A DNA stretch of 64,000 nucleotides, taken from positions 30,558,049 to 30,622,048 of the forward strand of contig OZ010573.1 of the NCBI GenBank assembly GCA_963932145.1. The letters run 5' to 3'. Each line of letters opens with the position of its first letter. The stretch's first letter is position 1. The position numbers and the translations under genes are program-made. Of the stretch, positions 34,161-45,419 are shown piece after piece. A model generated the notes under the pieces. That model was not told where the DNA came from. It saw nothing but the letters and a program-made list of their open reading frames with translations, and ran no database searches. The DNA comes from Acanthosepion lycidas. Taxonomy: Eukaryota; Mollusca; Cephalopoda; Sepiida; Sepiidae.

Positions 34161-34215
<55 letters not shown>
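34161..34215. repeat. (TA)n microsatellite
   Basis: About 25 TA units after the tRNA-like repeat. Confidence 0.95.
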
Positions 34216-34218
<3 letters not shown>

Positions 34219-34333
34219 AATGATATATAATTTTTTTTATATATCAAGAACAATTTTAGGGGAAAAGCATGACAAAGTGGAAAAAGTTTTTGTGCGATGC
34301 ATTTTGTTCTTTAGGGTTTCATCAGACTAGTCT

Positions 34334-34337
<4 letters not shown>

Positions 34338-34395
<58 letters not shown>
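34338..34395. repeat. (TA)n microsatellite
   Basis: About 28 TA units. Confidence 0.95.
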
Positions 34396-34396
<1 letters not shown>

Positions 34397-34554
34397 CACG
34401 GCTGGTGAGCAAAAAAAGAACTCTCAAGTGATCTACTGTTCTGGAGCAAGATGGGTTGCAAACATCTACATGTTATGACAAAGAATACTTTCCTACCTTG
34501 ATACAGGACCTGATGGTTGACTCATGAATGTCCAAGCTAGCTTGACCAAATAAA

Positions 34555-34569
34555 AATAATAATAATAAT

Positions 34570-34611
<42 letters not shown>
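34555..34611. repeat. (AAT)n-(TA)n microsatellite
   Basis: About six AAT units then about 18 TA units. Confidence 0.95.
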
Positions 34612-34614
<3 letters not shown>

Positions 34615-35224
34615 TTTAAATCCATTAAGCTGAAGAGTAAGAGTCTAAACACATCCACCCCAGAACTGGTAGCAAATTTTGTCTGTTATTATTCTGTCCA
34701 AGTTGTTGAATTGTGTACCAAATTATACGTGCCAGTATTATGATTTCCTTTCAACTCCAAGACAGTGTTTAATTGGTATGCCATGCATTTTACTTTTTAA
34801 ATAATTTTCTCTGGAGTACAATTAGTTTATTCCATGTTTAACAAACTTATAAAAAATTTTCTGGCAGAACATTTATTTAAACAGCCATGCTTATTTCATA
34901 AGTTTAAACATTTGAAAATAAATTTAAATCAAAAACCAGATTACATGTAAAACTAAAAAAAAAAAACCTTGATGGTAAAATAATGAAATGATGCAGTATA
35001 TAATTATCTTTGAGGTAAAATTTTAATCAGAGATGCTTTTTTTTTTTCAAATAAATATTGTTGACAATCTATTTCAGTATTGAAAGTCATATCCTGAAAA
35101 AAAAAATCTTAGAATTTTGAGAAGAACCTATCTCTCTCTTTGTGTTCACTACTTCAGGCAGAAGATGGTCAGTTTCCAGGTCAAATGTCATTATTGATGT
35201 ACCAGTATTCAGGTCATGTTTTAT

Positions 35225-35345
35225 ATCTTCCATCATTATTTACACTATTTAAATTCAGGCTATTATCCTCATATTTGTTGTTGTTATCACAACATTTCAG
35301 TTGTTGTGCCCTCCAGCCTTCATCAGGAGTATATCAATCTGGGTA
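35225..35345 (-). repeat. SINE family 2 tail fragment
   Basis: On the minus strand: cctgatgaaggctggagggc, then aacatttcg-like linker and gataacaacaaatatgagga followed by aatagcctgaatttaaat. Confidence 0.6.
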
Positions 35346-35487
35346 ATCTACAGGGAATTCCAAACTGAACTTTTTATTTAATCTACGAAGGTAGACTGTT
35401 CTTGTTCCACTGCTCATTTCTACGGATATCTCATCTAGTTCTTTTAGTACTGGTCAGTTGTTGCTCATCCTGTTTCCAATGAGTACA

Positions 35488-35645
35488 AGTATGCACTGCC
35501 TGGCTTAGGGATAAATGTATTGGTTCATGAATTTTGTGACATTAATTGTGAGTTCAATCCAGGATGGAGTGATAACAACAGCAAAGATGACAATAGTCTG
35601 AATGTAAATAATGATAACTCTTCATCCCAGAATTTCAAAGAGAAA
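35488..35645 (+). repeat. tRNA-derived SINE, family 2, short copy
   Basis: A-box-like tggcttagggataaatgt (from 35502) and B-box-like gagttcaatcc (about 35551-35561), then the family tail gatgacaatagtctgaatgt and cttcatcccagaatttcaa. Confidence 0.65.
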
Positions 35646-35759
35646 TTATCTTCCATCATGTTGTGCATAACACATACAAACGGAAACTTAGTCTCCTCTA
35701 AGCTCATCAGAGCTGTTATTAAAAGGTGCAGTTCTCATTAATGAACTACAGATTGAAGT

Positions 35760-36360
35760 GAAAACTAGGGTAGGGAGTAAGGTGCAGTCAACTATCATCT
35801 GTTAACTTCAGAATCCTGCCTACCACTAGGCCAGAGACTTTTTTCTTGCTGAAAGGATCCTTCATAAAATTGTACATATGTTCAATGATATTTGGCTGCA
35901 TTAAACCATAAATTCTATTTCGTTGCCACCAGCACAAAGGGTAATTTCACTAGTTGCTCAGGTAAGGAGCTTTTAAGCCTTTCCAAGTAATGTAACTTTT
36001 ACCAAGTCTTGATGAAAGAAGTAAACTGAGCAACATTATCAATGTGAGATTACTTCACCAACAAGTAATGGCCCAGATATAGGCTTCACTTGCAGTTTGA
36101 TGGTTGCATTCTCTCATGATTACAACATCAAGAAGAAATGGCTTCCAACAAATGCTTGCAATCAGATGTAAAATTCTGTAGTTATGACAGTTGTTTCATC
36201 TGAAATGATACCAAAAAGCTTCATTGGCTTGCTTGACTTTCAGGGCAGTAAAATGAAAAGCAGATGATTTGGAAAAGTGAAACTGCCTTGTGGTGACACC
36301 ACCTTCCTTACAATAAATTAAATGACTTAATTTTGCCAATTTTTTGTAAGGGAAGGGGCA
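35760..36360 (-). other. Possible decayed coding remnant, unassigned
   Basis: Less AT-rich than its surroundings. Short minus-strand stretches such as LFGIISDETTVITTEFY look protein-derived and loosely recall hAT-type transposases, but no frame stays open and no catalytic signature was found. Confidence 0.25.
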
Positions 36361-37022
36361 TCAGTCAAAATGCACATTGTAATAAAAATTTAAAAAAAAA
36401 AAATCATCAAACATCTTTTCTATCCTCACTAAAGTTGCTATTCTTTGATTTTTTGGAAGCCTTTTTTTGTCAAATGGATTTTTGATCTTTCTGTCCACCT
36501 TAAGAATGTCAACACTACAGAGACAATTTGCGAAACAATACATTCTCTTCTACATAAAAATGATCAGAAAATTGTTATACCCTGGCTTCAGCACAAATTT
36601 TAAATACTGGAGTGATTTGTCTTTTGTTTTTAGGGGAACATGTTCAGCTTTTGTGATTGAGATTATAGGTGATTTGCTAGATTTGTCCATCTTGGCAATG
36701 TGCTACTTATTTGTATCAGAAACAGAAATAGTTCAGATGTTGCAAAAAAAAAAAAAAAAAAAAAGAAGAGACTTTTAAAAAATATCAGAAGTAGATTTCA
36801 GGAAATGGTAAATTTGCTTTTTAACACCTGCACTAAATATCTCTTAAAATTGAATCGTCATAATTCTGTGTAAATGTACATGCTGAACTCGAATTAACAA
36901 TTAAATTATAAAGAAACCTACCATTTTGGAGTTATCGACAAGAAAAAATCAGATTTCTTGTTTGTAATTCATCCCCCATTACTGCCATCATGAATACTGA
37001 TTCACTGCATAGTACTTCCGGT

Positions 37023-37740
37023 GGCCTTTGGCCTATTTACTTCTTTTACAGACTTTCCTTGCAGAAAATCACTACGCACTACCGTAAAGAAATGTAATTT
37101 TTTTTTTTGATAAGTGTAGTTTGTTTTATAAAAACAATGAATTAAATAATACAATAGAACCTTTTTTCCATTTCAAATAGCAATGACAAATTAAAAGAAC
37201 AAATTAAATAATAAAAACAAAGCATTTTTTATATTTTAAAATTGAAAATAAAACAAAAATTAATGCACAAACTTGGTAAAGTTAGAAGAGTTGATTGTAT
37301 TATTTAATTTTTTTTTAATTTGTCCCCTTTTCTACACAGAAAGAATACCCCACCCCTAACCTTAACACCTAATCCTAAAGTGAACCCGGTTTATTGTATT
37401 ATTTAATGTATTTTTTTTTTAATTTGTCCCCTTTTCTACACAGAAAGAAGCCAAACACAACGCTAACCCTAACACTAAAGTTAACTTGGTTTATTTTATT
37501 ATTTAAATTTTTTTTTATAAATAAAACTACACTTACCAAAAAAAAAAAAAAAAAATGACATTTCTTTACGGTAGCATGTAGTGATTTTCTGCAAGGAAAG
37601 TCTGTAAAAGAAGTAAATGGGCCAAAGAACAAATTAAATAATACAATAAACCAGGTTAACTTTAAGGTTAGGTGTTAAGGTTAGGGGTGGGGGTTTTCTT
37701 TCTGTGTAGAAAAGGGGACAAATTAAAAAAAAAAAACATA
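37023..37740. mobile_element. Foldback complex with tandem subrepeats
   Basis: Inverted arms of about 110 bp (37023-37135 and 37518-37628; shared core cttcttttacagactttcct and accgtaaagaaatgt). Between them lie two direct units of about 100 bp (37290-37390, 37391-37490) built as poly-T, ttgtccccttttctacacag, aaagaa and a cctaaccttaacacctaat-like block. A third unit in inverted orientation follows the right arm (37629-37735). No ORF. The architecture is that of foldback transposons. Confidence 0.75.
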
Positions 37741-37759
37741 GCTCATTTTTACTATCTCA

Positions 37760-38660
37760 CCCATTCTCTGTTCTGTCATCCATTTACACAAGATGGTTAA
37801 GTAGGTTATTCACTGTTTCCTCTCTGTGAACATATTGAAGGCAAGAGGGGAAATAACTACTGGTGTTAGTGGTAAATACTAAATTTCTTCTCTGTGTGGG
37901 AATATATCTATCTTAGTCTGTTCATATCTATCCTCTCCCTTTCACACATACATAAGCACAAATAAATCTATATCAATTTCATGTTATAAAAATACAGTTA
38001 ATATATTAAGAAATGTATATATTTAAATTAAGTACTGACAAAATTTGAGCTCAAAAACCTTAAAAACATCTAAAATAATTTAGATATCTTGGTTTTATTT
38101 GAAATATAATGGCCTAAAGCCGATCCATATGAAAAAAAAAATTTCATATGTAATAAAGTTTTTAGACATTTTTCAAACATTCTCACATCAAACTGACATT
38201 ATTAACAAAAAATGTAAACAAATCTCTTAAAAATTCAACATTAGCCTAAAGACGGGTTTTAAAACAAATTAGAAAAATATAAAAATTAATTAACTGAATT
38301 TTGTAAAAGCAATACATAATCGTAGGTTAAGTCATAAAGAAAGTAATGTTTATTTATGCATGTAACCTGTGGGCTATCATCAAGGTCATACATCAACAAA
38401 AGTAGTTTTCTACTGTCTTGGTTCATTTTTAAAACTGTGTATAAAAATATAATAAAATAAAGAGATACCAAACACCAGCAGTTAAATAATCAAAAAAATA
38501 GTATTTTAGTTTAAAAAATAAATTATTTTTAACTTTATATAATAAATAGTTCAATAATATAATTTTTTATTCTATATTTTATGAAAGTTAAAACTTAAAT
38601 AATTTTATATTTTTTATACCACATTATAAAATATAAAAAGGAATTAATTCAAAATTATTG
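37760..38660. other. No gene recognised
   Basis: Very AT-rich. Nothing supported. Confidence 0.5.
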
Positions 38661-38703
38661 AAATGAGTTTAATTCATTGCTTTTATTCTTATTACTTTCT
38701 TAC

Positions 38704-38733
38704 CTGTTTGATGTCATAAAATATTTAACTTCA
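38704..38733 (-). CDS. Second copy of SMG8-like exon 1 (candidate alternative exon)
   Basis: On the minus strand, ATG at 38717 gives MTSN plus two bases and the same donor cag|gtaagaaa as at 9104. The preceding in-frame residues are EVKYF here and EIKYF at 9.1 kb: codon differences are conservative (Val/Ile) or silent (TTT/TTC). Similarity extends over about 65 bp including intron-side sequence (gagtttaattcattgc versus gagtttaaatcatagc, outside the donor). It could be an alternative upstream exon spliced to exon 2 in the same frame, or a dead duplicate. Confidence 0.35.
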
Positions 38734-39170
38734 AAAATTAAGTCTTTAATTATTTTGAATTGAAGAAAATTTATTAAAATAATGAAAATGCTACTTAAGA
38801 AAAAAAGCAATGGAGAAAATTGATAAAGAGCTATTGAATTGATAAGGAAACTCTCAGAAAATATGTCTACAAAGTTTAATAAAATACCCTGTTCAGTATT
38901 CAATTAATTCCTAAATCAATAAATACTGAAAACTTCATTTAAATGGGATAATTCTGATTTTTGATAAGTTTTTACAAACATATGGTCTTGTTTTTGTTTT
39001 CATTTTGGAAAAAAAATGCATTTTGGCAGTTCCTAATTTATATATAAATATCAGGTCATCTCATAAGTTCTGTTAAACCCCTCTCTTATAAACTAACATT
39101 CGTCCCACACTCTCATACTTACACTCTCTCTAAATTCTATTTTTATTTCCGGAGTTGTTCTTTTCTGTTT

Positions 39171-39262
39171 TCTTTTTGAATTTGTAGGTCTGATGAATTG
39201 GATCGTATTTACGATTCCAATGGAATAAATTATGACCATGGAATATTAGTGTTTAAGCCTTT
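39171..39262 (+). mobile_element. Half copy of the foldback MITE
   Basis: tctttttgaatttgtaggtc, then tgatgaattggatcgt and gaatattagtgtttaagcct: the right arm of the element at 31807-32016, left arm missing. It lies between two copies of ataagttctgt (39065, 39281). Confidence 0.8.
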
Positions 39263-39387
39263 TTATTATATATATCTATCCGATAAGTTCTGTCTGAATT
39301 TTGAATAAGAAAACAAGTGACCAAATGTTACATTTAATTACAGATTCAATCAACAATGTATTTTTCCTGATTATCTATGACTTCCTT

Positions 39388-40215
39388 TCATCTGTTAACA
39401 AGCTTACTAATTCCATTACTGTAAAATTCTCTTGGCTTTGATTCGAAGAACTCACAAATGTCAGTTTTAACCTCTTCCTGTGTTACAATAGCTGTTTCTT
39501 CCAAATGATTCTGTAAGCTACAAAACAAATGGTAGTCTGAAGGAGCAAGATCAGGAGAATAAGGTGGATGAGGAATTTTCTCCCAACCAAGTTCTTCGAT
39601 CTTTTGTGACGGGATTCTTGCTGTGTGTGGTCGCACATTGTCCTGATGAAACATCACCCCTTTTTGATTCACTAGAGCAGATCGTTTTTTCCTCAAAGCT
39701 TGGTTCAAACACTCTAATTGCTGACAGTATATTTGAACATTAATTGTTGCATTAGGTAGTAAGAATTCAAAGTGGATTATTCCTTGGCGATCCCACCAGA
39801 TTGAAAAAAGAACCTTTTGCCCATGAAGTTCCCTTCTCGGCTGTGGCTGGGGTCCTTCCCCTTTACCAAGCCACTGTCTACAATGCTTAACATTTCTATA
39901 AAAGATCCATTTTTCATTGCCAGTCACAAGTCTATCCAAAAAAGGTGAAAAAAGTTGGCGAGAATGGAGAGAAGAGCAGATGTCAACTCAGGATTTGAGG
40001 TTGTTTTCAGACAATTCATGAGGCGCCCATTTTCCAAGTTTAGGAACTTTTCCAAGTTGTTGAAGATGACAATGAACAGTTGTATCATTTGAACTAAGAA
40101 CTAAACTTGAATTCCAGCCACATTCCTTTGTGGGGCTCAGAATAAAACTACGATCACACAATATGCAGCACATGATATATTTTAAAAAACTAGCATGAAA
40201 AGAAATTAACAACAA
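39388..40215 (-). pseudogene. Mariner transposase pseudogene (DD34D family)
   Basis: About 276 codons in one frame on the minus strand. N-terminal part: TVHCHLQQLGKVPKLGKWAP then HELSENNLKS, the linker after the paired-like DNA-binding domain. Catalytic part: DRLVTGNEKWIFY, FHQDNVRPHTA and PHPPYSPDLAPSDYHLF. Exactly 34 residues separate the second and third Asp. Mariner transposase cuts and pastes its own TIR-bounded DNA. This copy is dead three ways: the first catalytic Asp (GDE in the family) is Asn, TGA at 39990-39988 interrupts the frame, and the first HTH is missing. Clear TIRs were not found; ataagttctgt copies at 39065 and 39281 are candidates for one end. Confidence 0.9.
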
Positions 40216-40323
40216 ACCCCTTGAAAAAGGGTAAAGAAATGGTGGAAAGTGCTTGGGTTAATAGACACTACAAACAATTTTTACACTTCCTTCTAAAAAA
40301 CCCTCAATAAAAAGGTTGCTGCC

Positions 40324-40358
<35 letters not shown>
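40324..40358. repeat. (TA)n microsatellite
   Basis: Interrupted TA tract, about 16 units. Confidence 0.9.
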
Positions 40359-40363
<5 letters not shown>

Positions 40364-40484
40364 GCCACTATGTGTGTGTGTGTAGACATATGAACAGAGA
40401 ATAATATAGGGAAATACTGTACTGCACTTATATTTTTATTAACAGACATGTTTCAGTATAGAATACAGGAGGAGAATATGAAAA

Positions 40485-40613
40485 TTATAAACAATGTTGA
40501 AAGTGATGGCCGTTAGCATCAATACAGGCTTGGATCCTTCTTCTTTTGTTTCTGAACACTGTTATCAGTTGCTCTCTTGAAGAGTTGGAAAATTTTTTAA
40601 TTTTTGTCTGACA
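40485..40613 (-). pseudogene. C-terminal scrap of an HTH/DDE transposase
   Basis: On the minus strand: SREQLITVFRNKRRRIQACI then DANGHHFQHCL and a stop. The ending R+.ACI.A.G.HFQHL is how many animal transposases of the DUF4817/DDE_3 type finish. Only about 42 codons survive. Together with the N-terminal scrap at 41625-41836 in the same orientation it suggests one internally deleted element. Confidence 0.5.
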
Positions 40614-40619
40614 ACTTTA

Positions 40620-41600
40620 TTGGCAGTTCCAAGACCAGTATCTTGCTGCTGCACTAACTTTTCTTGAAATCTATATTATCAAAAATATCTGTGGCGGTTG
40701 GGTTATGAATAAAAAATTGTTGAGTAAATTAGGCTGCGTGATGAAATTAATTTCCTCTCACATTAAATTTCAGTATTCAACAAACATAGAATAAGGACAA
40801 CATGAGAAACAACAGTTTTTGCACAACAATGAATTAAATATTTATATAAACAAATGATACAAAAACAACTGGAGTAAAGAGGTGGTTTTAAAAAGTTCAA
40901 ACGTCCTTTTATGTTTAGATGAAAGGTTATCAAAGTTCTGGTTTGGTAGATTATAATTTGTTGAATGGTCTGTACAATAATGAGAAAGTATGTTTTGGTA
41001 TTATAGTAATTTAAGAAAAATAAAAATAAACAGTTCAAGTTTGTATTTGAAATAGAGAAATATTGTTTACGATTTACTTTAAGGTTTATTGAATTGTCGC
41101 TCTTTGATTTGTTTTCACTTGTTCGAAGAGAATATTCTAGTTGGGGTAAGTGGTTCTTAACAAGCTGTGTTTATGTTAATTGCAATAATTAACGTTGAAC
41201 TTGAAAGCGTATGAAAAAGTGTTAAGTTGAATGTGGAAAACTGGAGTTGATTGTTCATAAAATATTGCTGTGTGAATGAGTGTTCTCTCGGGCTGGAATC
41301 ATGTTAAGGAACTTTAACGTAAAGCCTGGAACTGTGTGACGAGTTCAAAGGATTCACATCAGCACAATGTCGAAGATGAAAGACGTTTCATATTTTATTG
41401 CTAACTTTGGTCATGTGATAGGCCCACAGAAGCTTGATAAATTTTGGCGGAATTATCTTTTTGGTCAGGTCAAGAACTAGGTCGATGTTATTATTAAATA
41501 TTAAGTGACTAATTACAATACATGTTGAGATTTTCTGAAAATATTTAAGCTCTGTGATCCACATTTTGTACGAATATTGATATCGATAAAAAAGGTGGTA
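40620..41600. other. AT-rich filler of the deleted transposon, or later insertion
   Basis: No catalytic DDE motifs were found between the two transposase scraps. Confidence 0.4.
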
Positions 41601-41624
41601 GTGAGATGCCAAATACCCACCAGT

Positions 41625-41836
41625 TTATTCCGATGGCTTTGCTGGCTTTCCACAATGTTTGGCATCGTCTACTGATCCTGTTTCCCGAAATTTATCAACC
41701 AGACTTACGAACTGCATTGCGATGTTCAACAGGTCCATCTGAAAATTTATCTGCAAAAACGCTGTTGCACCAAATTTGTGCATCTACCACCTTCTCGAAA
41801 TATGTGTTCGACGAGAAATGCACGGTTTTCAGTTGT
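41625..41836 (-). pseudogene. N-terminal HTH scrap of a DUF4817-type transposase
   Basis: On the minus strand, in three frames: NRAFLVEHIFREGGRCTNLV then QQRF, ADKFSDGPVEHRNAVRK, and LVDKFRETGSVDDAKHCGKP. This is the order of a DUF4817 helix-turn-helix (E..F+VE.+F…..Q..F…P+….+LV.KF.ETGSV.D….GRP). Two frameshifts break it. Confidence 0.6.
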
Positions 41837-42054
41837 TAAAACCATATTGGGGTGAAATCTGAAACATATTGATTAGAAAAGTTATGGAGAAAATATTTAA
41901 TTTTGCGCTACATCAACTGACAAAGGAAGACAATCAAGGGGAGTAACTCTAATTCCAAATTTTCTCCCCTTACATTCTGACTGGTCTGACAGTATTAGCA
42001 ATTTAAGCTGTTGGGTGTGGGTAGGATTAGGAGGAGAAAGGAAAAGAGAAGGGG

Positions 42055-42125
42055 AAAAAAAGTAAGAAAAAACAAACAAACAAAAAAAAAAAAACAAACA
42101 AAAAAACCAAAAAAAAAAAAACCAA
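42055..42125. repeat. A-rich low-complexity (AAAC)n
   Basis: Repeated aaac/aaacaaac units with poly-A. Confidence 0.9.
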
Positions 42126-42821
42126 GAGGATCATGGGCAAGGAAAATTTTAATCTTCAACTTTAAATTTTATCGCCAATAGGACTATTTGTAGCAAGTGC
42201 TAAAAACATTTCTTCATCCTCCGAACATAGGGTCAAGGAAGAAAATTGTATTACTCTGAATTTCGTTATCGAAATTTCATTGAATAAAAATGCATTGGTT
42301 TTCATCTAATTATAGTTGTAATTAACAAAATATTCTCGGTAAAATTTTGTCTTTCTTTGATTCATCAAATTCTTATAAATATCTGAAATCTATTTCTAGC
42401 CTCATTATTTCATTTACTCAAAAATGGATACTTGTTTTTCTAGAATGAAAGCAAATAAAATCGACAAACCCGGTTTCAAAATATTTTACCAAAATCAAGG
42501 GATTATCCGATTGAAACGAAAGTTTCATAACTTATTCATTGGTGAATAAATATTTTACTGAATAGTTTATTAAGAAACATTGGGGAAATAATTTTTGAGC
42601 TATATTTCTCACCCCCTTTTCGATATCTACTTTCAGTTTCGCGAGGTGGTGGGTGTTTATCCAAATCTTTTACAGTTATATAAAAAGAATTCCCTAAAGA
42701 TATTATTTCAGTAAAAAAATTGATGTACTATCGAGTGTGAACATACGGTCCCCATCTTGGTTGGTTGGTTGGTTGGGTTTTATGGCATATCAACCACTGT
42801 AGGTCATTTAATGCCAAATTA

Positions 42822-42827
<6 letters not shown>

Positions 42828-42865
<38 letters not shown>
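42828..42865. repeat. (TA)n microsatellite, left of MITE
   Basis: About 18 TA units; continues on the far side of the MITE at 43036-43061. Confidence 0.95.
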
Positions 42866-42868
<3 letters not shown>

Positions 42869-43030
42869 TGTAACCCGGATATAAGAGAGTCGGCGGGACC
42901 GGAGAAGAATTCTCTTATATTCGGGTTTCTCTTATATCCGGGTTTGGTCTACATTTGTTTAGGTAAGTATGGCTCTAATTTGGGACCAGAGAAAATCTCT
43001 CTTATATCCGGGTCTCTTATATCCGGGTTA

Positions 43031-43035
<5 letters not shown>
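42866..43035. mobile_element. MITE with CAGTGTAACCCGG termini, inserted in (TA)n
   Basis: 170 bp. Left end cagtgtaacccggatataag; right end the inverted tagtgtaacccggatataag. Extra copies of ctcttatatccgggt occur inside both ends (subterminal repeats). The surrounding TA tract supplies the TA target. Ends starting CAGT(G)NAACC are typical of pogo/Tigger-like Tc1/mariner relatives. No ORF. Confidence 0.8.
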
Positions 43036-43066
<31 letters not shown>

Positions 43067-43080
43067 TATACAGTACAATT

Positions 43081-43430
43081 AAACGTATAGCTGGCAACAT
43101 TATTTCTTTCCCCAAAAAAACGTATAGCTGGCAACACTATTTTTTTAAAAAAAACAAAAAACAAAAAAAAACGCACAGCCGGCAACATCATTGTTTCCAA
43201 AAAAATGCATAGCTGGCAACATTATTGCTTCCAAAACAATGTATAACTGGCAACATTGTTTCAAAAACGTATAGCTGGCAACATTATTTTTTCCCAAAAA
43301 ACGTATAGCTGGCAACATTATTTTTTCCCAAAAAACGTATAGCTGGCAACATTATTTTTTCCCAAAAAACGTATAACTGGCAACATTATTTTTTCAAAAT
43401 CGTACAGCTGGCAACATTATTTTTCTGAAA
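43081..43430. repeat. Minisatellite, 10 units of about 33 bp
   Basis: Unit cgtatagctggcaacattat followed by a variable T/C/A-rich stretch. Ten copies; three adjacent ones (about 43265-43365) are nearly identical, the outer ones diverged. Confidence 0.95.
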
Positions 43431-44084
43431 ACACCATCTGAGGCCTTCCTTGCCGTTGGACGTAGTTTATCGTCATACCCAAGTCCCCATCTTGCTAAAA
43501 ACAAATTTTTTTTTTTTGAGAATTGGTGTTTGCATAATTTAATAAAACGTTATTTTTTTCAGATTCGACAGAAAAATATTTTAAAAATACTTCTTTTTCG
43601 GTGAAATTTTGAAATTAGATTTAAAATACAGCATAGTATTTTGCTGATTGAAAATATTAAATTTAATCTCTCAGCTTGAAATTAAAACTAAAAGAAAGGC
43701 CTCAAGAAAGATTTTTCATTATTAAAAATTAGTTTTAAACGTTAGGTAACGCGTTTTCATGGAGGTTCCTATTTTAGACCATAATCTTTCAAAAAGAACC
43801 AAAATTTAAGAAGCCATTTAAAATGTGACACTAATATTTATACAGTAAATACAGGTATTTACATATTAGAATTCAATTGTCTTTGTTGTTACCATGCAGA
43901 GACCATTAGTTCGAGTGTTCAAAGTGAAGTGTTGCAAGTGAGTCTGCAAAGTTCAAAGTGATATGTACGCCAGTATGTGAAATACGCCAATTAAACGTGG
44001 ATGTGACTGTTGGTTGATTGCGTGCGCTAGCAGTAATTTTAAAACAGAGTGAAAAAGGAGGGTTGAGACAAAACTTACTTGTCC

Positions 44085-44225
44085 AACTCTCAGCACTCGG
44101 GCAGGGAGGAAACCAAACGAGGCTATGCCAAAGGATAGAGTCTCACCTGGGGAGGTAGACCACTACCCGACCCCGTGTATATTGGGTCTACGGGCAATTT
44201 TGCCTGAGCCTACGGGCTCGGAAAT
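44085..44225 (+). repeat. GC-rich foldable repeat, copy A
   Basis: Core caaacgaggctatgccaaag, then gatagagtctcacctgggga and ggtagac…gggtctac. The flanks gtagacc/gggtctac and gagcc…gggctc pair. Shared with 47795-47910 and, inverted, 57651-57735. The family was not recognised. Confidence 0.6.
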
Positions 44226-44339
44226 GCCACACATAAAAAAAAACAGTCTTGTGCGACATCCCGCTAATGTAGGGAGGTATCGGTAAATACCAAAACTTAC
44301 TTCGTTATGGCTTTGTATGTAGGAAAATCATCGCGACTG

Positions 44340-44590
44340 TAATGTCATGGTAACGTGTATTAAGGCTGGGTTAGTTCACTGTTCCGTTTCGCAGATCTGT
44401 CCGCTGTCCTGATTCAGGTCTAGTCCTGACAAGCTGTTTTCGGACCAGCTGCGAATCGCTATCCGAGTTTTGCACGGGAATGTATCTTGTAATACGCTCC
44501 TTGACCTATTTCCAGGTCATCTGAAGATCAACCGTACGGACGTCGTAGAGAGCGCATCACGTGACTCATCATTTCCGATCAGGTTCCAAA
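44340..44590. promoter_or_regulatory. CpG-rich promoter-like patch
   Basis: High CpG density in an AT-rich setting (ttccgtttcgcagatctgtc, gtacggacgtcgtagagagc), with an E-box/CLEAR-like tcacgtgac near 44558. No adjacent exon could be shown. Confidence 0.3.
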
Positions 44591-45419
44591 AAACACTTAT
44601 TTAATTTTGGAGCTCTGTTTTGTATAAAATTGGGCTGTAAAATATAGGAGTTTATATCTTATAGTGTTTTGGCCTTTTTTTTTTTTTTTATTATAGAATG
44701 TCTGTGGCGGTACTCAGTTACATTAAGAAAAAAAAAATCCCAAAATGCATTTTTAATAATTTACACTTCTTTGAAGTTTATTATTTGAACGATAATTCTC
44801 TAGAAAAAAATTATTTTACATTTTTAAATAAAGAGTTGAAATATTTTTAAACAACAACAATAACCCCCCCCCCAAAAAAAAAATCATATCCGCCTAGTAA
44901 ACAAGAGGAATTGTTAAAACTAGGTACCTCCACTAATTCGGTATATGTAAGGTTTAAAATGAATTTTTAAAAATGAAATGCTTTCTTGAAGCTTTAATTT
45001 ATGCGGCAGATGACAAGCAAGAGACAATAATTTAAAGATATTTTACATACAACAATAACATATACATCAAATCATGAATTGAGAGAGTCGCTAAAACGTA
45101 CTTTTAGCAGGTATAGTCAAACGGTTGGGTCAATTTTAATACATTTCAGTTAGAAATAGTTTATTATTAAAACTGTCAGTTAAAAAAAGGTTATTTGTTT
45201 CGGGGTGCATTTGGAAGGTTCAAACACATTTTCTCTTTAGAGGCTGGCCTTCTTGCTCGTAAGTGGTTTGGGCGCCATTCCCGCAGTTCAGCTAAAGACA
45301 ACTATCTCCAACTTCTTGGGCTGCCCTAAACTTGGCGTTCGTTATTACGCACCAAATCTCACTTAGCGCGAAAACTGGATTATATCATTAATAGAATCTT
45401 CCAATAATAGCAAGAGCAA

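Noticed and set aside
35760..36360. hAT transposase
   Set aside because: Only one suggestive string (IISDETT); no catalytic residues or BED finger, so kept as an unassigned remnant.
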